Assembly (NCBI GenBank): GCA_029876055.1
Contig: CM056876.1
Location: 3,410,001 to 3,474,000, forward strand
Origin: Madurella fahalii
Taxonomy: Eukaryota > Ascomycota > Sordariomycetes > Sordariales
DNA length: 64,000 nt
Direction: 5' to 3'
Shown here: in pieces, positions 19,773-31,085 of the stretch
Layout: the number at the start of each line of letters is the position of its first letter
Position numbering within the stretch: position 1 is the first letter of the stretch
Position numbers and translations under genes: made by a program
The notes under the pieces: generated by a model
What the model was told of the DNA's origin: nothing
Seen by the model: the letters and a program-made list of their open reading frames with translations, nothing else
Database searches by the model: none

Positions 19773-21992
19773 TCACAACTTGAACGCTCCGCTGGTTTGA
19801 GGGCCCTTCTGTTCAACCACCTTCTTCCCATCGAGGCCCACCACCTCACCCTTGCGATTGATGACTCTGACTCCGCCCTTCTTTAAGTCGTTCATCGTGT
19901 CACGCCGAGCCTCGGCTTTCTTGCTGACCGGTTTGTTCGCGTCAATGCCGCCGGCCTTGCGGATGCGCTCCTTCTCGCGTCTACGCCGGCGCAGCTTCTC
20001 CTCACGGCTCATCTCTTGCCGCGCTACCGGCAGACCGCTCTTGGCCACCACCTCCCCCCTCTCGGCCGTATCCTTGCCCGGTGCATACACCTCTTGTGGT
20101 GCGATCATGCTCTCGCCTCCAGCCACGCCCTGGGCAGTCGTAGGTTGTGCATCCTCCATGGCAACCGTGGCAACGTCGGCAACGACGGTGAGAGTGGGCG
20201 CTGCCGGTTTGGGCTTGTAGTGCCAACTGCTGAGAGCGTCGAGTTTAGCGCTGATCTCCTTCCACATGTTCCTGATCTCTTCCTCGTCACGGCGCGTCTT
20301 CTCATCGGCCTGGCTGGCGTAGGCGTCGGGGTTGGCCTTTTTGACATGTTCTTCCTCGTAGATTTCAGCTAGACTTTGCTTGCCCTTGGTATCCTCAACG
20401 TCAACCAGCCCGCGCCGCGCGTCGTGCGGGTTGCCCAGAGCGTCCGGGCGTCGACGAAGAACTTCATCGAACTCGTGCGCCAAGATGCGGCGCTTGATGA
20501 GGTCCTCGATAGACTCGGAGACTTCTTCCGTGATGATGGGAACCGGTTTGCCCACATGCTCAAATTCCAAATCCTCCTCCAGCAAAGAGTTGACGGGTCG
20601 GTCCACTGCTGCCGCCTCACCCGAGAGGGTCCATGCCCGCTTGGCCACGAGTTCGGCTTCGAGCTTGCGAATTTCCTCGGCTACCTTGGCTTGCCTCCTC
20701 TCATGGGCCGAACGGCGCGACTTTGGATCGCCAGCCGAGACGTCTGATAAAGCGTCCTCAGAATCCGATCTTTCCGACAGATCATCAAAGAGGTCGCGGC
20801 GGATATCGTTCTCCGCCCTCTCGATATCGCCTTCGTCTGGCCTCGACGGTGCTGGGAAGCGCTTGGGCTTCCTGGCGCTTCCCGGTTTCTTCTTTTTCGG
20901 TGGCGGCGCAAAGAAATCTTTGTAGAAGATGTCGTTTGCGGTGAGGTCAAGGCCAAGGTCATCGAGGCCGTTTTGCAAGCCATTATTCCCCTCATCGTCA
21001 CTCCCATCATCCAAATCTTCCAGATCCTTCTTGCTCAGCGAAGCGCCTTCCTCGTCATCATTCTCGTCTTCGTCCATTTCCAAGTCCGACTCGTCATCCT
21101 CCTCGAGATCTTCTGCCCCATTCTTGTGAGGTTTCTTTGACGCCGAGAAGGGATCCGCATGCCAGTCCACTGATTCATCATCGCTAAAACGGTCCGTGTT
21201 CGGATCTGCGCGCGCATCCTGGTCTTCGAACCACTGTGTCTGCTTGTTGAAATCGTCTATCGAGAAGAAACCGTCATTGAGGCCGTGGGGATCCTCGACA
21301 AACTCCCCCTCATCCTCCTCGACGCCGCTATCGGCATCGTCTTCTTCTTCTTCTTCTTCGCCCTCTTCCTCTTCGTCTTCAACCTCTCCTCCATCCTGTT
21401 CATCCCCTTCCTCGCCATCTTCCTCTGCCTCGAGATCAAACAGCTCGGTGTCTTCATTGCCAAAGCTCACGCCTTCGTCGTCGGATTCCTCAGTATCCGC
21501 CTCGCTGCCCTCGTCGAAAGATGCACTGACAGACTCATCTTCCCCAGACCCAACCTCAAACCCATCCTCGCCGAATTCCACAACCTTGGAATCCTCAGCA
21601 CCATCGCCAGCAACCTGCTCAACCTCGTTGTTCTCCTCGAGTTCCAGTAGCACTTGGCTCGACTCTTGGAGTGCGCTCGAAATGATCTTCTTGGCCTGCT
21701 GCCATACCTGGCCAGTCTCAAAGCCATCGATGTGCAGCCTCCTGATCTTCAAGACGGCCGCATGGTGCTGGGTACCATCCCTCTTCCGCTTCTTGCCCGA
21801 CTCTCGTAACCTCAGCTGCTGGTAGTCACTGACCTGTGAGGCTAGTGCGTCAAGAGCCTCTTTGGCTAAATGCAGCGACCCAGCAGGAAGCAAAGGTGGC
21901 GGGCGGAGAAAGACATGCCGGTTCGAGGGGAAAGTCGAGTCGAGGAAGGCGGCGACGGCTGAGCTATTGTCGCCTGCACTTGGTGGCGCCAT
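19773..21992 (-). CDS. MPP10: U3 small nucleolar ribonucleoprotein protein MPP10
   Basis: A single exon. I chose the ATG at 21992 (739 residues) because it sits in a strong CACCATGG context. The frame is open further upstream, with other ATGs at 22061 and 22118, and the extra N-terminal residues there are Ser/Thr-rich and low-complexity. Mpp10 joins Imp3 and Imp4 in the U3 snoRNP for early processing of 18S rRNA. The protein has very long acidic blocks in its first half, the family hallmark YKDFFAPPPKKKK near the middle, and a basic coiled C-terminal part (EEKLRRRRREKERIRKAGG). The length agrees with fungal family members. Confidence 0.93.
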   Translation of the reverse strand: MAPPSAGDNSSAVAAFLDSTFPSNRHVFLRPPPLLPAGSLHLAKEALDALASQVSDYQQLRLRESGKKRKRDGTQHHAAVLKIRRLHIDGFETGQVWQQAKKIISSALQESSQVLLELEENNEVEQVAGDGAEDSKVVEFGEDGFEVGSGEDESVSASFDEGSEADTEESDDEGVSFGNEDTELFDLEAEEDGEEGDEQDGGEVEDEEEEGEEEEEEDDADSGVEEDEGEFVEDPHGLNDGFFSIDDFNKQTQWFEDQDARADPNTDRFSDDESVDWHADPFSASKKPHKNGAEDLEEDDESDLEMDEDENDDEEGASLSKKDLEDLDDGSDDEGNNGLQNGLDDLGLDLTANDIFYKDFFAPPPKKKKPGSARKPKRFPAPSRPDEGDIERAENDIRRDLFDDLSERSDSEDALSDVSAGDPKSRRSAHERRQAKVAEEIRKLEAELVAKRAWTLSGEAAAVDRPVNSLLEEDLEFEHVGKPVPIITEEVSESIEDLIKRRILAHEFDEVLRRRPDALGNPHDARRGLVDVEDTKGKQSLAEIYEEEHVKKANPDAYASQADEKTRRDEEEIRNMWKEISAKLDALSSWHYKPKPAAPTLTVVADVATVAMEDAQPTTAQGVAGGESMIAPQEVYAPGKDTAERGEVVAKSGLPVARQEMSREEKLRRRRREKERIRKAGGIDANKPVSKKAEARRDTMNDLKKGGVRVINRKGEVVGLDGKKVVEQKGPQTSGAFKL

Positions 21993-24820
21993 GGTGGGGG
22001 CGTGCGTGAGGGTGTGCGAAGTTGAAGTGAGAGACGATGTCGTGCTGGCTGTGCCCGCCATGCTTAGCTGCTGTGCACCGTTTAGGCTCGAGATGCGAAC
22101 CCAAACTGATGCGCGCAATGATTTTTTCGGGCTTTCCGTTGTCCCAAAAAAATTCGGACGGGGAAATCAGTAGCCCCACTACGAGCTGAGCCAGATTGGC
22201 CAATAGACACCAGTTTTGGAAGGCGGTGAGGCTTCCAGTGGGGGGTTGGTCCCGTGAACCCCCCGCCTCGTCCAGTGGCAGAGCGACAGCGAACGATGTC
22301 TTGGTTCAACAACCCAATATCACTCCCCCGATGAATGACTGTCCATTTTTTACCAGTCCATCCAAAGCGTCCGGTGGAGCCGTCCTAAAGGGACATCACG
22401 GGAATCCCGTGCAACACATTGGACGTCAAGCTCGTAGACGTCGGTCGCCCAGGACGCAAAATGTGGGGCGGGGCCGTTGAGTGCGGGCCACTTTACCCCG
22501 AATCTTCTTGGGCGCCAACCAAGGGCAGCAGGTGATCTTTATTCAGTAGCCGAAGCACAGCACCATCATCTATCCGCCACCTCAAGTGGTACTACATCGG
22601 ACAAGTCGAACCTCCCGTGTTCCTTTGCTCGGGCCGCCCATGTCGTGCAGGTGTTCCTCAAGGTACTCGGTGTATCATTCTTTCCCATCGGCCTAGGATG
22701 GAGACAGGGCCTTGGAGGCGTGGGTTGGGGGTCAGCAAGCCGTGTAAGTTGATTGGTGCGGTGGGCGGAAAGGTGCTGCAGCCACAGTTCCAATACATGT
22801 TTGCGGAGTTACGCTAGGATTCTAATAACCCCGAGGCCGTTGGCTTAGGGAAGCTCAGAGTACGTGCATCCTAAGGCTGTCTGTGCGTAGCACTCAGCCA
22901 GCTCTCAAGCCTAGCTCACGTTCCGTTCCTGGGACAAGAACAATGGGCTCAGCTCTACCGCCGTGACTCACGGAATACCACAAAGAAAGTGCCACCGTGC
23001 CCTTGGCCACTTTGGTCGCTTTTGAATGCCGCGTTTATTTCATTTCAGAATGAATAAGACAAAGAAAATAGGTGGGAGGGTAAAAAGACGAGGAACACCC
23101 TTGATCGTCGCCGCTCAAACGAGCACATCTAGCCGGAGAAAATCCCATAGTACTACGCTCCCCGCAGAGAGCAATGTCAAAGCGGGCAGGTCTTCGCGTG
23201 ATCAATACCCTTATCCGACATCCTAAGGGTACGTATCCCTTACAGGGCGGTATCTTGGACACCTGAACGTAGTATGCGACAAAAAGTCCGGGACGTGATT
23301 GGTTGCCTCGGGCGGAGCGCTTTGCTTCAGCGACCTGAGGCCCCTGCCGCCCCGCAGCGTGGGGGGCATCATGGCTCGGCAACGGCCCGCTCACACGAGC
23401 AAAGTCTCAGAGACGGCGGCCGGACATTGGCCGGATGAGCATTGAATTACATGACGGATAATGTGTATCGACGGGATCTCCTCGGGCGTCCCGCTGATAA
23501 CTTGCGGAATCGGGAATACGCCGGTCTCAGTCGCCTCTACCCCTTGGCTCTATTATTGCAGCGGCCCGCGCATACTGTACAGTACGAAACTCGGAGGGCA
23601 GGCGAGCAGATTTGACAGGGGAACTGATACAACCCCTTGCCCGGCATCGGCAAGGGCTCGTACCTTATCGTAGGGAACCTTCTTTCGACAGTTTTGTTTA
23701 GCGTTGGTGTTTCCTGTTGCTGCCGAATGGCACGTAACGTGCCGGGCAAGAGACTTGAGCCAGTAAGATCGCCCCGTCCACCCACGTGGGCGCGGAGCGG
23801 CGCGCAAGTCTCGGGTACTATCGCCACTTGCAAGCCAGAGTTCAACAGCCGGTTCCAGCAATAGGCCAACTCCCAAAAGGGAGCGACCGCTCCGCCTCCA
23901 CCAAGATGCAGCGGCCATGATGAGACATGCCGTCAAGGATAACGAGACTGCTACGCCGAGTTCGGTCAAAAGCAGCCGCTGCAAGCATTATGTGCGGGAA
24001 GCCGGGGCACTCATGACACCATACCGACATACACAATGCTCCCGTCACAGCGGCAACTCACCGTTGCATCCGTCCCGCAGGCTAGAATGGCGAGAGCGTC
24101 GTGCTCCTTGACTGAGATGGTGTCTTCATGTCGGTAGTCCGCCGCTCTAGAACTATTGCTCTCCGGCCTTCGGCTTCTGATAACGGCGAATGAAGCGTTC
24201 AGAGCCAATCAAAAGCGCCAATTCCTAGAAATCACGTGTACTGACGGGCAGAGAACTAGTCGACGAATTGAAAAGACCGCCAGGTCTGACAGATAGCGCC
24301 AAGGTGAGGTTGACGGCGGTGGCACCCTTTTGACAGGGATCCCAGCATGCCCTGGTGGCGGGGTTCATGGGCCGAGAACATGGATTGCAGTTCGCGGCTC
24401 GCTTCCATTGGAGTTGCATGGTGTCGTTAGAGGCTGCACAGTGGAGGCTTGTGCCTTGCCTAAGATCACAAGCCAGGCCCACCCGAGCGACCCCACCAAG
24501 GTACTTCTTTATTGTACCTTATATTTCCACCACGACACCAGCGGATCGTTCTTTGCCTCTGCGCCCGTTGTTGGTTTCGGATCATCATCGCACGCTTCTG
24601 GCTTGACCTTTGCCAATTCTTGTTGCCCATTCCCATTGCTCGATTGTTTCGGAAACTCCCTCTTGCGCCAACCATCCTATCCCGGGTCAAGAAGCGGCTG
24701 AAACATCCGAACCAACTCCTCGAACCAGGTAACTTTGGCTGCCAGCCGTCATCGTTGTCATAGCTGGCAACCGCCCCCAACTGTCACAAAAAAGCCGATA
24801 AGGCTTGTCCAAGCACTTAA
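21993..24820. other. 2.8-kb spacer with no recognised gene
   Basis: This is one of the longest gene-free stretches here. The open frames in it are short and overlap on opposite strands without domain-like composition. A short hairpin (8-bp stem, 22240-22247 with 22257-22264) is followed by words that resemble parts of a tRNA, but no cloverleaf closes. It must contain the promoters of MPP10 and the SPX gene. Confidence 0.5.
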
Positions 24821-25204
24821 ATGAAATACGGGGAACAGTTCGAGAAGGAATCTGTCCCGCAATGGAGCCTTCGTAAGTTCAAATCCTCTCTCCGCTCCTC
24901 GTTGCCGTCTTGTCGCAAGACTTGACTACCGTTCCCAACCACCTAACGGATGCTAATGTACTCCTCGCCCAGATAACATCGATTACAATTCGCTAAAACA
25001 CCACATCAAGGTGCACACGACCAAGGACCAGGCAACGGCCATTGCGATTCCAGGTCACCAGGACACTGCGCTACGGAAGTTTGAAGATGAGCTATACTCG
25101 GAGTTGTGCCGGCAGCACGATCGGGTCGATCTGTTTGTCACAAGCAAAGCCGATGAGATCTCACGGCGGCTGCGTATGTCGTCCCACACCGTCTTTCCCA
25201 GCCC

Positions 25205-25237
<33 letters not shown>

Positions 25238-26529
25238 AAAACACCAATCGGCTGACTCCCCGTGTCTCAGATTACCTGTCAAATCAAGTGCACCGCCTGA
25301 TACTTCGCTGCGCAACGTCGGGACGGGACCGCATGTCCCTGAAGCGACGGCAGCGGTTCGCCAAGTACGAGCAGGAATTGCTACGATGCGGCGATGACAT
25401 CCGCTCTCTGCAGCGCTTCGTCAGTGCTCAGGTCATCGCGTTCCGCAAAATCCTCAAGAAGTACAGGAAGTGGACCGGCTCGTCAACCCTAGGATCCCGT
25501 TTCAGGGACAGCATCTTGTCGCACCCCAAGAGTTTCACAAGACGTGACTTCTCGCAGCTGCAGTCCCGCCATGACGACTTACTGCAGACACTGCAGGCTG
25601 CAATACCCGCCCACCTGGGCAGTAATACCTCAGCTGCCGTCGAATCGAGGCGCTCCCGCCCGTCCAGCGCTCAGGTCTCGCCAAGCGAGACAATCGTCGC
25701 CCCCGAGTCGCAGCAGTCTGTGGCCGGGTACTGGAACGAGTACGATCACGGCAGCGAAGCAGGCGACACGACTCAGAATGCAGACGGCGAGTATGCAATC
25801 TACATTGATCCCAACGCAGACGTCGGCTTCCCAGGAATGAAAGCGCTCAGCGCATTTTTCACAACACCAGTTCAGAAACTCAACTCATGGATATCTAGCC
25901 GCCACCAAGACACAAACGACGGCGAGAGGGGGGCTCTCCTGCCCACCCACTCCAGCGCCAGCCCATACGGATCCACTACACGATCGCTCGAGCACAGCTA
26001 CTTCAGCAGTCCCCCGGGTGGTGGCGGTGGCGGTGGCGGCGCCGCCGTCGTCTCCTCCACCATGGCCGACACGGACGCCGATGATGAGTGCCGTCCCTCG
26101 AGCCGGCACAGCCGGCGCGGCTCATACGGGGTGTACGCCTCGTCCGAAGAAGGGAACTATTTCCCCGCGGGCTACCGCGCGCATTACGCCGCGCTCCCGA
26201 GCGTCAGCGAGCAGCAGATGCTGCAGTACCGGGAGCGGGTCCTCTTCTGGGGCACTTGGGGCTGCTACGGTGTGGCGTTTGTGCTGATGGGCATCGCGGC
26301 CGTCCTGGTGGTGGCCGGCCGCAACAAGATGCGCCTCGAGGTGGACGCGGGGGTGACGCTGGGCATCATGACCAGCCTGGGCCTGGCGTGCGCGGCGCTG
26401 TGCATGGCGTGCTCGAGGCAGGGTAAGTCGTCATGGCTGACCAAGGCGGCGGTGTGGGCTACTTTTGCGGTGGCGTGCATAGTTAATGGGGTATTGCTCG
26501 TGTTGGTCATGGGGAGGGGGAAGTTATGA
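24821..26529 (+). CDS. SPX-domain membrane protein (possibly Vtc5-like)
   Basis: Three exons: 24821-24872, 24973-25173 and 25271-26529, giving about 503 residues. The N-terminal MKYGEQFEKESVPQW followed by IDYNSLKHHIK is an SPX domain start. The domain continues to the basic helix FRKILKKYRKW, whose lysines match the inositol-pyrophosphate-binding surface of SPX proteins. A Ser-rich, Gly-rich linker follows. The last 100 residues contain about three hydrophobic segments (about 409-430, 437-458 and 470-495), as in VTC-family membrane anchors. No polyphosphate polymerase (VTC core) domain is present. This SPX-linker-TM plan fits yeast Vtc5, a regulator of the vacuolar polyphosphate polymerase, but other SPX membrane proteins are possible. 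The second intron holds a C21-A14 homopolymer pair. Confidence 0.8.
25207..25241 (+). repeat. C21-A14 homopolymer tract in SPX gene intron
   Basis: Twenty-one C residues (25207-25227) are followed directly by fourteen A residues (25228-25241) inside the second intron of the SPX gene. Such tracts are hard to sequence and prone to length change. Confidence 0.95.
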
Positions 26530-27316
26530 AAGGGGAGGGGTTCAGGAAGGTTGGGGTTGTACATACATGGGATGAGTAACATTATGAGCATGGGACCAAC
26601 GGCCGCAAAGGGGAGTTGTTTCGATTGTCGGGTAAGCATATCGTCTTTTGGGTCATGGTCTTCTTTTTCCTCTATCGTCGGCGCATATCAGTATCGGGGA
26701 TGGCATACGGTCAATGGACTAGGATACCCCTGCGGACTACATGATGGAAGGGGACGGGAGAAGTAGTATATGGTGCAGGTCCCGATGAGCATTGAGTGGC
26801 GCCGAAATAAGGACGCACGGGGTAGGGTTAAGAAAGCATTGAACAGAGAATGTGACGATGCCAGACTTTGATTAGTGAACATCGCGCTGGTGAACGAGGT
26901 GGAATCGTTGTTGGAATTCATTTTCAAAGCAGCGATGATCGGGGTGGCAATCGTCTAGAGAAACTACCATCGCAGACGAGATAATTATACAGAGAGGAGG
27001 CTGATTAGGGGATTCTTTGCTCCGATATTGTCGCTGAGTCAAGCCAATTCTCAGCTAGGATCTCGACATCACTCAACCCAATGTGTTCAACCCTGGCAAG
27101 GATTCGATGGGACGTAGATTGTATACCGCAGCCGGAAGGGGAATCGATTTGAAAGCAACAATGTAAAGAAGGGTGGGACGGATGCTTGCTCTTAATTACC
27201 CTTAAATACCTTAATATGACGGCTTCTCCGCATTCAATCTGCAACTCCTCGTTCATCTCACCAGTAACTCAGAAAACCATTCAAGTCGAGGCGAATAACC
27301 ACAGCGAATTGCAAAG
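26530..27316. other. Spacer between SPX gene and nitronate monooxygenase gene
   Basis: No gene, RNA or repeat is recognised. It contains the SPX gene 3' region and the promoter of the next gene. Confidence 0.5.
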
Positions 27317-28926
27317 ATGAGCAAGCTCAACAAGCTCTTTCCCCACACTCAAAACCCCGTTATCATCAGCGCACCCATGCTGGGCACCTCCAACGGCGCC
27401 CTCGCAGCAGAAGTCTCCAAAGCAGGAGGTCTTGGTGAGCCGCCCCTCTGCCACATTCCATCCGCGAGCACAGACTAAACCAAATCTCAGGAATCATTCC
27501 GGGCGGCTATGACTTTTCTTCCTCCTCACGTACGTATTCTCGGGGGATGCCGACCCCTTTTTCGTCCCGCCCCTGTAGCCCAGAGGAAGAGATGAGGCCA
27601 CGTCGCCAGACAGCCCCTGTACCCATCCAAAATGTTTCCACTTTCGCAGAAGGGTGAAAAGGGGAAGGGGGAAAACAAGAAAAAAAAGAAAAAAAAAAAA
27701 AGAAGAAGAAGAAAGGAAGAAGAAAAGCAAAAAAGCTCAAACTAACACCACCTCACCGGACCTAATTTAGAGCTCACGGCCCTCTCCACCGAACTCTACA
27801 CCGCACGCACGCTCCTCTCCCCCTATCTCCCCTCCGCTTCCGCCGCGCCTACCATCCCAGTAGGGGTCGGCTTCATCCTCGGGCACCCCTCCCTGTCGAC
27901 GCACTTCCTCGACGCCGCCCTGCCCGTCCTCCGCGCCCACCGCCCCGCGGCCGTCTGGCTGTTCGCCCCGCGCCAGGAGGACGTCGAGTCGGGCGTGATC
28001 CGCCGCGTCGTTGCGGCGCTCCGCGCCGAGGGCTTCATCGTCCTGTTCCAGGTCGGGACGGTGGCCAGCGCGCGCCGGGCCGTCGAGGACGGCGCCGACG
28101 TCCTCATCGTGCAGGGGGTGGATGCAGGCGGGCACCAGTTTGCCTGGGGCGGGGCCGGGGTCGTGAGTTTGGTCCCCGAGGTTGTGGATATGTTGGAGGG
28201 GTTGGAGGGGGGAGGGGAAAGGAGGTGGCGGTCGTCGCGGCGGGAGGGTTGGTGGATGGACGGGGGGTCGCAGCGGCTATGGCGCTGGGTGAGTTGAGCG
28301 CGACACCCTGCTTGAAGGATGAGGGATGCTGATCATGGTGGTGGTGATGAAGGGGCCGAGGGAGTTGTTATGGGCACTAGGGTGGGTAAATATCTCAACC
28401 CTAAGGATGGTTGGGTTGCTGACTGACTTGGGTGATAGTTTATTGCTGCCGAAGAGGCCTGGTCGGCTGGGTGGCTCCGGAAGATCATCCTCGAAACGGC
28501 AGACGGCGGGCCGTCGACAGTCAAGTGAGAAGAGACCCGCACGCCAAACCCGGCTGAGATCAGCCCGCTGACCTGTCTTCCCAGGACCACCGTCCTCGAC
28601 GACATCCAGGGGACTCCTATCTGGCCTAGCGTGTATGACGGACGAGCTGTCATTGGCAAGTCATGGCAAGACCATGCCGCCGGCATGTCCCTGGACGAAA
28701 ACATTCGGCTGTACAAGGAGGCAGCCGAGGCAGGCGATGTGTCGCGAAAGATTATTTGGGCGTGCGTTATTACTTCCAAGCATGGCCACTGGGTCCCATC
28801 CACTAACATATCAGCAGGGGAACTGGCGTGGGCCTAGTCAAGGAAGTGCGCCCGGCAGGTGACATTGTTAAGGAGGCGCGGGAGGCGGCCATTCAGACAC
28901 TTCGTAAGCTGCAGTCTGGGATATAG
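27317..28926 (+). CDS. Nitronate monooxygenase (2-nitropropane dioxygenase family), frame broken by one base
   Basis: This FMN-dependent TIM-barrel enzyme oxidises alkyl nitronates. Exons read as 27317-27434, 27491-27529, 27771-28288, then short exons covering GAEGVVMGTR, FIAAEEAW...TVK, TTVLDDIQG...RKIIWA and GTGVGLVKEVRPAGD to the stop at 28924-28926. Family marks are PVIISAPMLG at the start, GVDAGGHQF near the active site, VVAAGGLVDGRGVAAAMALG and GVVMGTRF (phosphate binding). Between VVDMLE and EVAVVAAGG (about 28185-28225) the frame shifts by one base in a G-rich run; one extra G would restore it. A predicted 59-nt intron (28163-28221, GTGAGT...AAAG) would also restore frame but would delete the conserved VSLVPEVVD. 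The second intron (241 nt) is unusually long and A-rich. The gene is convergent with the amidohydrolase gene. Confidence 0.85.
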
Positions 28927-29047
28927 GTAGGTACATAGACAAGCGAAGAATGGGAAAAGCCTGATAGGCGTCTATTTCTATGTGTTCTATATGCCTACCT
29001 TGATCGCCCGATGCTGATGCCAAACGTAAGACGCCTTTTTACCCGAC

Positions 29048-31085
29048 TTACAAATCCTCCTTAACCTCGCTCCCTCCGTCTGATCCCGCCTCATCCCCCG
29101 TCTGATAAACCATCTTCCCCCCAACCCAGGTCTCCCGAACCTTCATATGTCTCAGTTTCTCCTTATCAACCTCCCCGATGTCGTAATCCAGCACAACCCA
29201 GTCCGCAAACGCCCCTTCCTTGATAACTCCAGCCTTCCCTTCCAGAAACGCCCCTCGCGCTGCACCTCTAGTGAACCCCTCCAAAGCCTGCGCCATGTTC
29301 AGTGCCTCCTCGACATGCCACCCGCCCTCGTACCCCGGGGGCCCGACACCAGTGTGCGGATTCTTCCTCGTCACAGCCGCATACATCCCCTCGAATGGAT
29401 TGGGCGGCTCTACGGGGAAGTCGCTCCCTAGCACGGGGCTAATGTCTAACAACGAGCGCATGCGGTACGCCTCTGTGCGCGTTCTCTCCTCGCCGAGGCG
29501 CCGCTCAGCATAGGCCATATCCGAGGTGGCGTGAGTGGGCTGGATGGACGGGATGATGCCAATTTTGTGCATGCGCTCCTGGTCGTCGGGGTGGATGATC
29601 TGCGCGTGTTCTATGCGGAAACGGTGGCGGGACTGGCAGGCTGAGAGGTCTTCTGTTTCATCTGGGCAAAGGTCCTTCAGGGCTGCTTCGAGGGCGTCAA
29701 TTGCGAGGCGGTTGGCGAGGTCGCCGATCGCGTGGATGTTGACCTGGAAGCCTGCCGTCGCCCAGGACCTCGCAAGGGAGGTGAGAGTAGACGCGTTGAC
29801 GAGGAGGGAGCCAGATGTGTCGGGACGGTCGGTGTAGGGCTTGATGAGCGCGCTGCCCCAGCTTCCGAGAGCGCCATCTGTTTCAGTGTCAACAACCGTC
29901 AACAAAAAAGGGGGCTTTCTCGGGCCATATTACCGGCAAACAGCTTGACGCTCCTAACCGAAAGCATCCCATCTTCTCTCTCCACTTTGACAGCTTTCTC
30001 GGGACAGAAAGTATTCCTCTCGTCACACTCAATCATCGCATAAACCCTCAGCGTCCAGTCCTCGGTCCGGCTCATCTCCTCGTACATCGCAATATCCTTC
30101 GGCATGGTACCCGCGTCGTGCATGCCCACAAGCCCAACTTTATGCAGCTCCCTCATCGCCGACTTGACAAATCTCTTCTTTCTCTCCTTATCGGGCTTGG
30201 GCCACAGCGCAGTAACCAGGTCAATCGCATTATCGCAGAAGACGCCCATGCCCGGCGTCCTGACAATCTCCCCGCCCGGCACGTCAGGCAGATCTTCAGG
30301 CAGCAGATCCAGAACCGCCCTCGAAACCCACGTACAATGCACATCGACTCGATCGAGCATAAAGTACTTCCCCCTCAGTCGTTCATCCTCCTCCAGCATA
30401 TCCTACACCAACCCAAAAGTAAAACGCGAGTCAGCAAACCAGATCCCTTCACCACAAAACCCAAGAAAAGGAGAATACCTGCAGCAGTCGGCATCCCCCC
30501 CAGAAGCATCTGATCCCACCCCACCCCTCTCGTCCACTGGCTCCTAGTCCCGACCGCCTCGTCCGGGCTCCTCGAAGCAAGGTACTCAGCCAACCGGTCC
30601 CTCACCTCGGCGGGCGAGGTCGCGCCGAACAGATCTGCGGAGTGCAAGAATTCGCCGTACGGGATCAGATGCCCGTGCCCGTCCCACAAGCCGGGGATGA
30701 CATGGCCGGGGCGGATCGTCTGGCCCTCATCACCGGACGACGAGCGAGCAGCAAAGACGCGCGTGAAGGTGCCCTTCGAAGCCGACACCGAGAAGCAATT
30801 CTCAACATCGTCGCCGTTACCCGCGCCGTCGAGAAGGGCGGCGGTGCGGACGGACTGGTAGCAGTACGTCTGGACGTCGTCGCCGTCGCCGTCACCTAGG
30901 CGATTGTAGATGGGGGACTGGCTTCTCCATGGGCCCAGGATGGGGATATGCTGTTGCAGATTGAGGTTGAGGCTGTTGCGGTTGAGGGCGAGGGCGACGC
31001 CGCCTGCTGCTGCAGCTGCTAGGAGCGATAGGCGGAGGCCGCGCCTTGTCGCCGGTGGTGGTGGTGAGGATGCCGCCGCGGGCAT
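29048..31085 (-). CDS. Amidohydrolase family 3 protein (YtcJ/LAF3-like metal-dependent hydrolase)
   Basis: Three exons: 31085-30479 (or 30483), 30402-29934 and 29877-29048, for about 634 residues. The N-terminus is Ala/Pro-rich with one hydrophobic segment (LSLLAAAAAGGVALAL), so a membrane anchor or secretion signal is likely. The metal-binding HGH of the amidohydrolase superfamily is in WDGHGHLIPYG near residue 135. Further family marks are RGVGWDQ, LDRVDVHCTWVS, IHAIGDLANRLAID and FRIEHAQIIHPDDQERM, and DFPVEPPNPFEGMYAA. The substrate is unknown; related enzymes are often annotated as exoenzyme-like amidohydrolases. The exon 1/exon 2 junction does not keep phase with a GT donor at 30478; a GC donor at 30482 would. 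A T22 run (31117-31138) lies just upstream of the start. Confidence 0.85.

Noticed and set aside
22240..22330. A hairpin followed by CAGTGGCAGAGCG and GGTTCAAC, resembling tRNA D-arm and T-arm words
   Set aside because: No acceptor stem closes and the anticodon stem does not pair correctly, so no tRNA can be supported.
23553..23984. A 143-codon minus-strand open frame with a hydrophobic N-terminus
   Set aside because: It has no recognisable family, overlapping open frames exist on both strands, and there is no splice or start context to support it.
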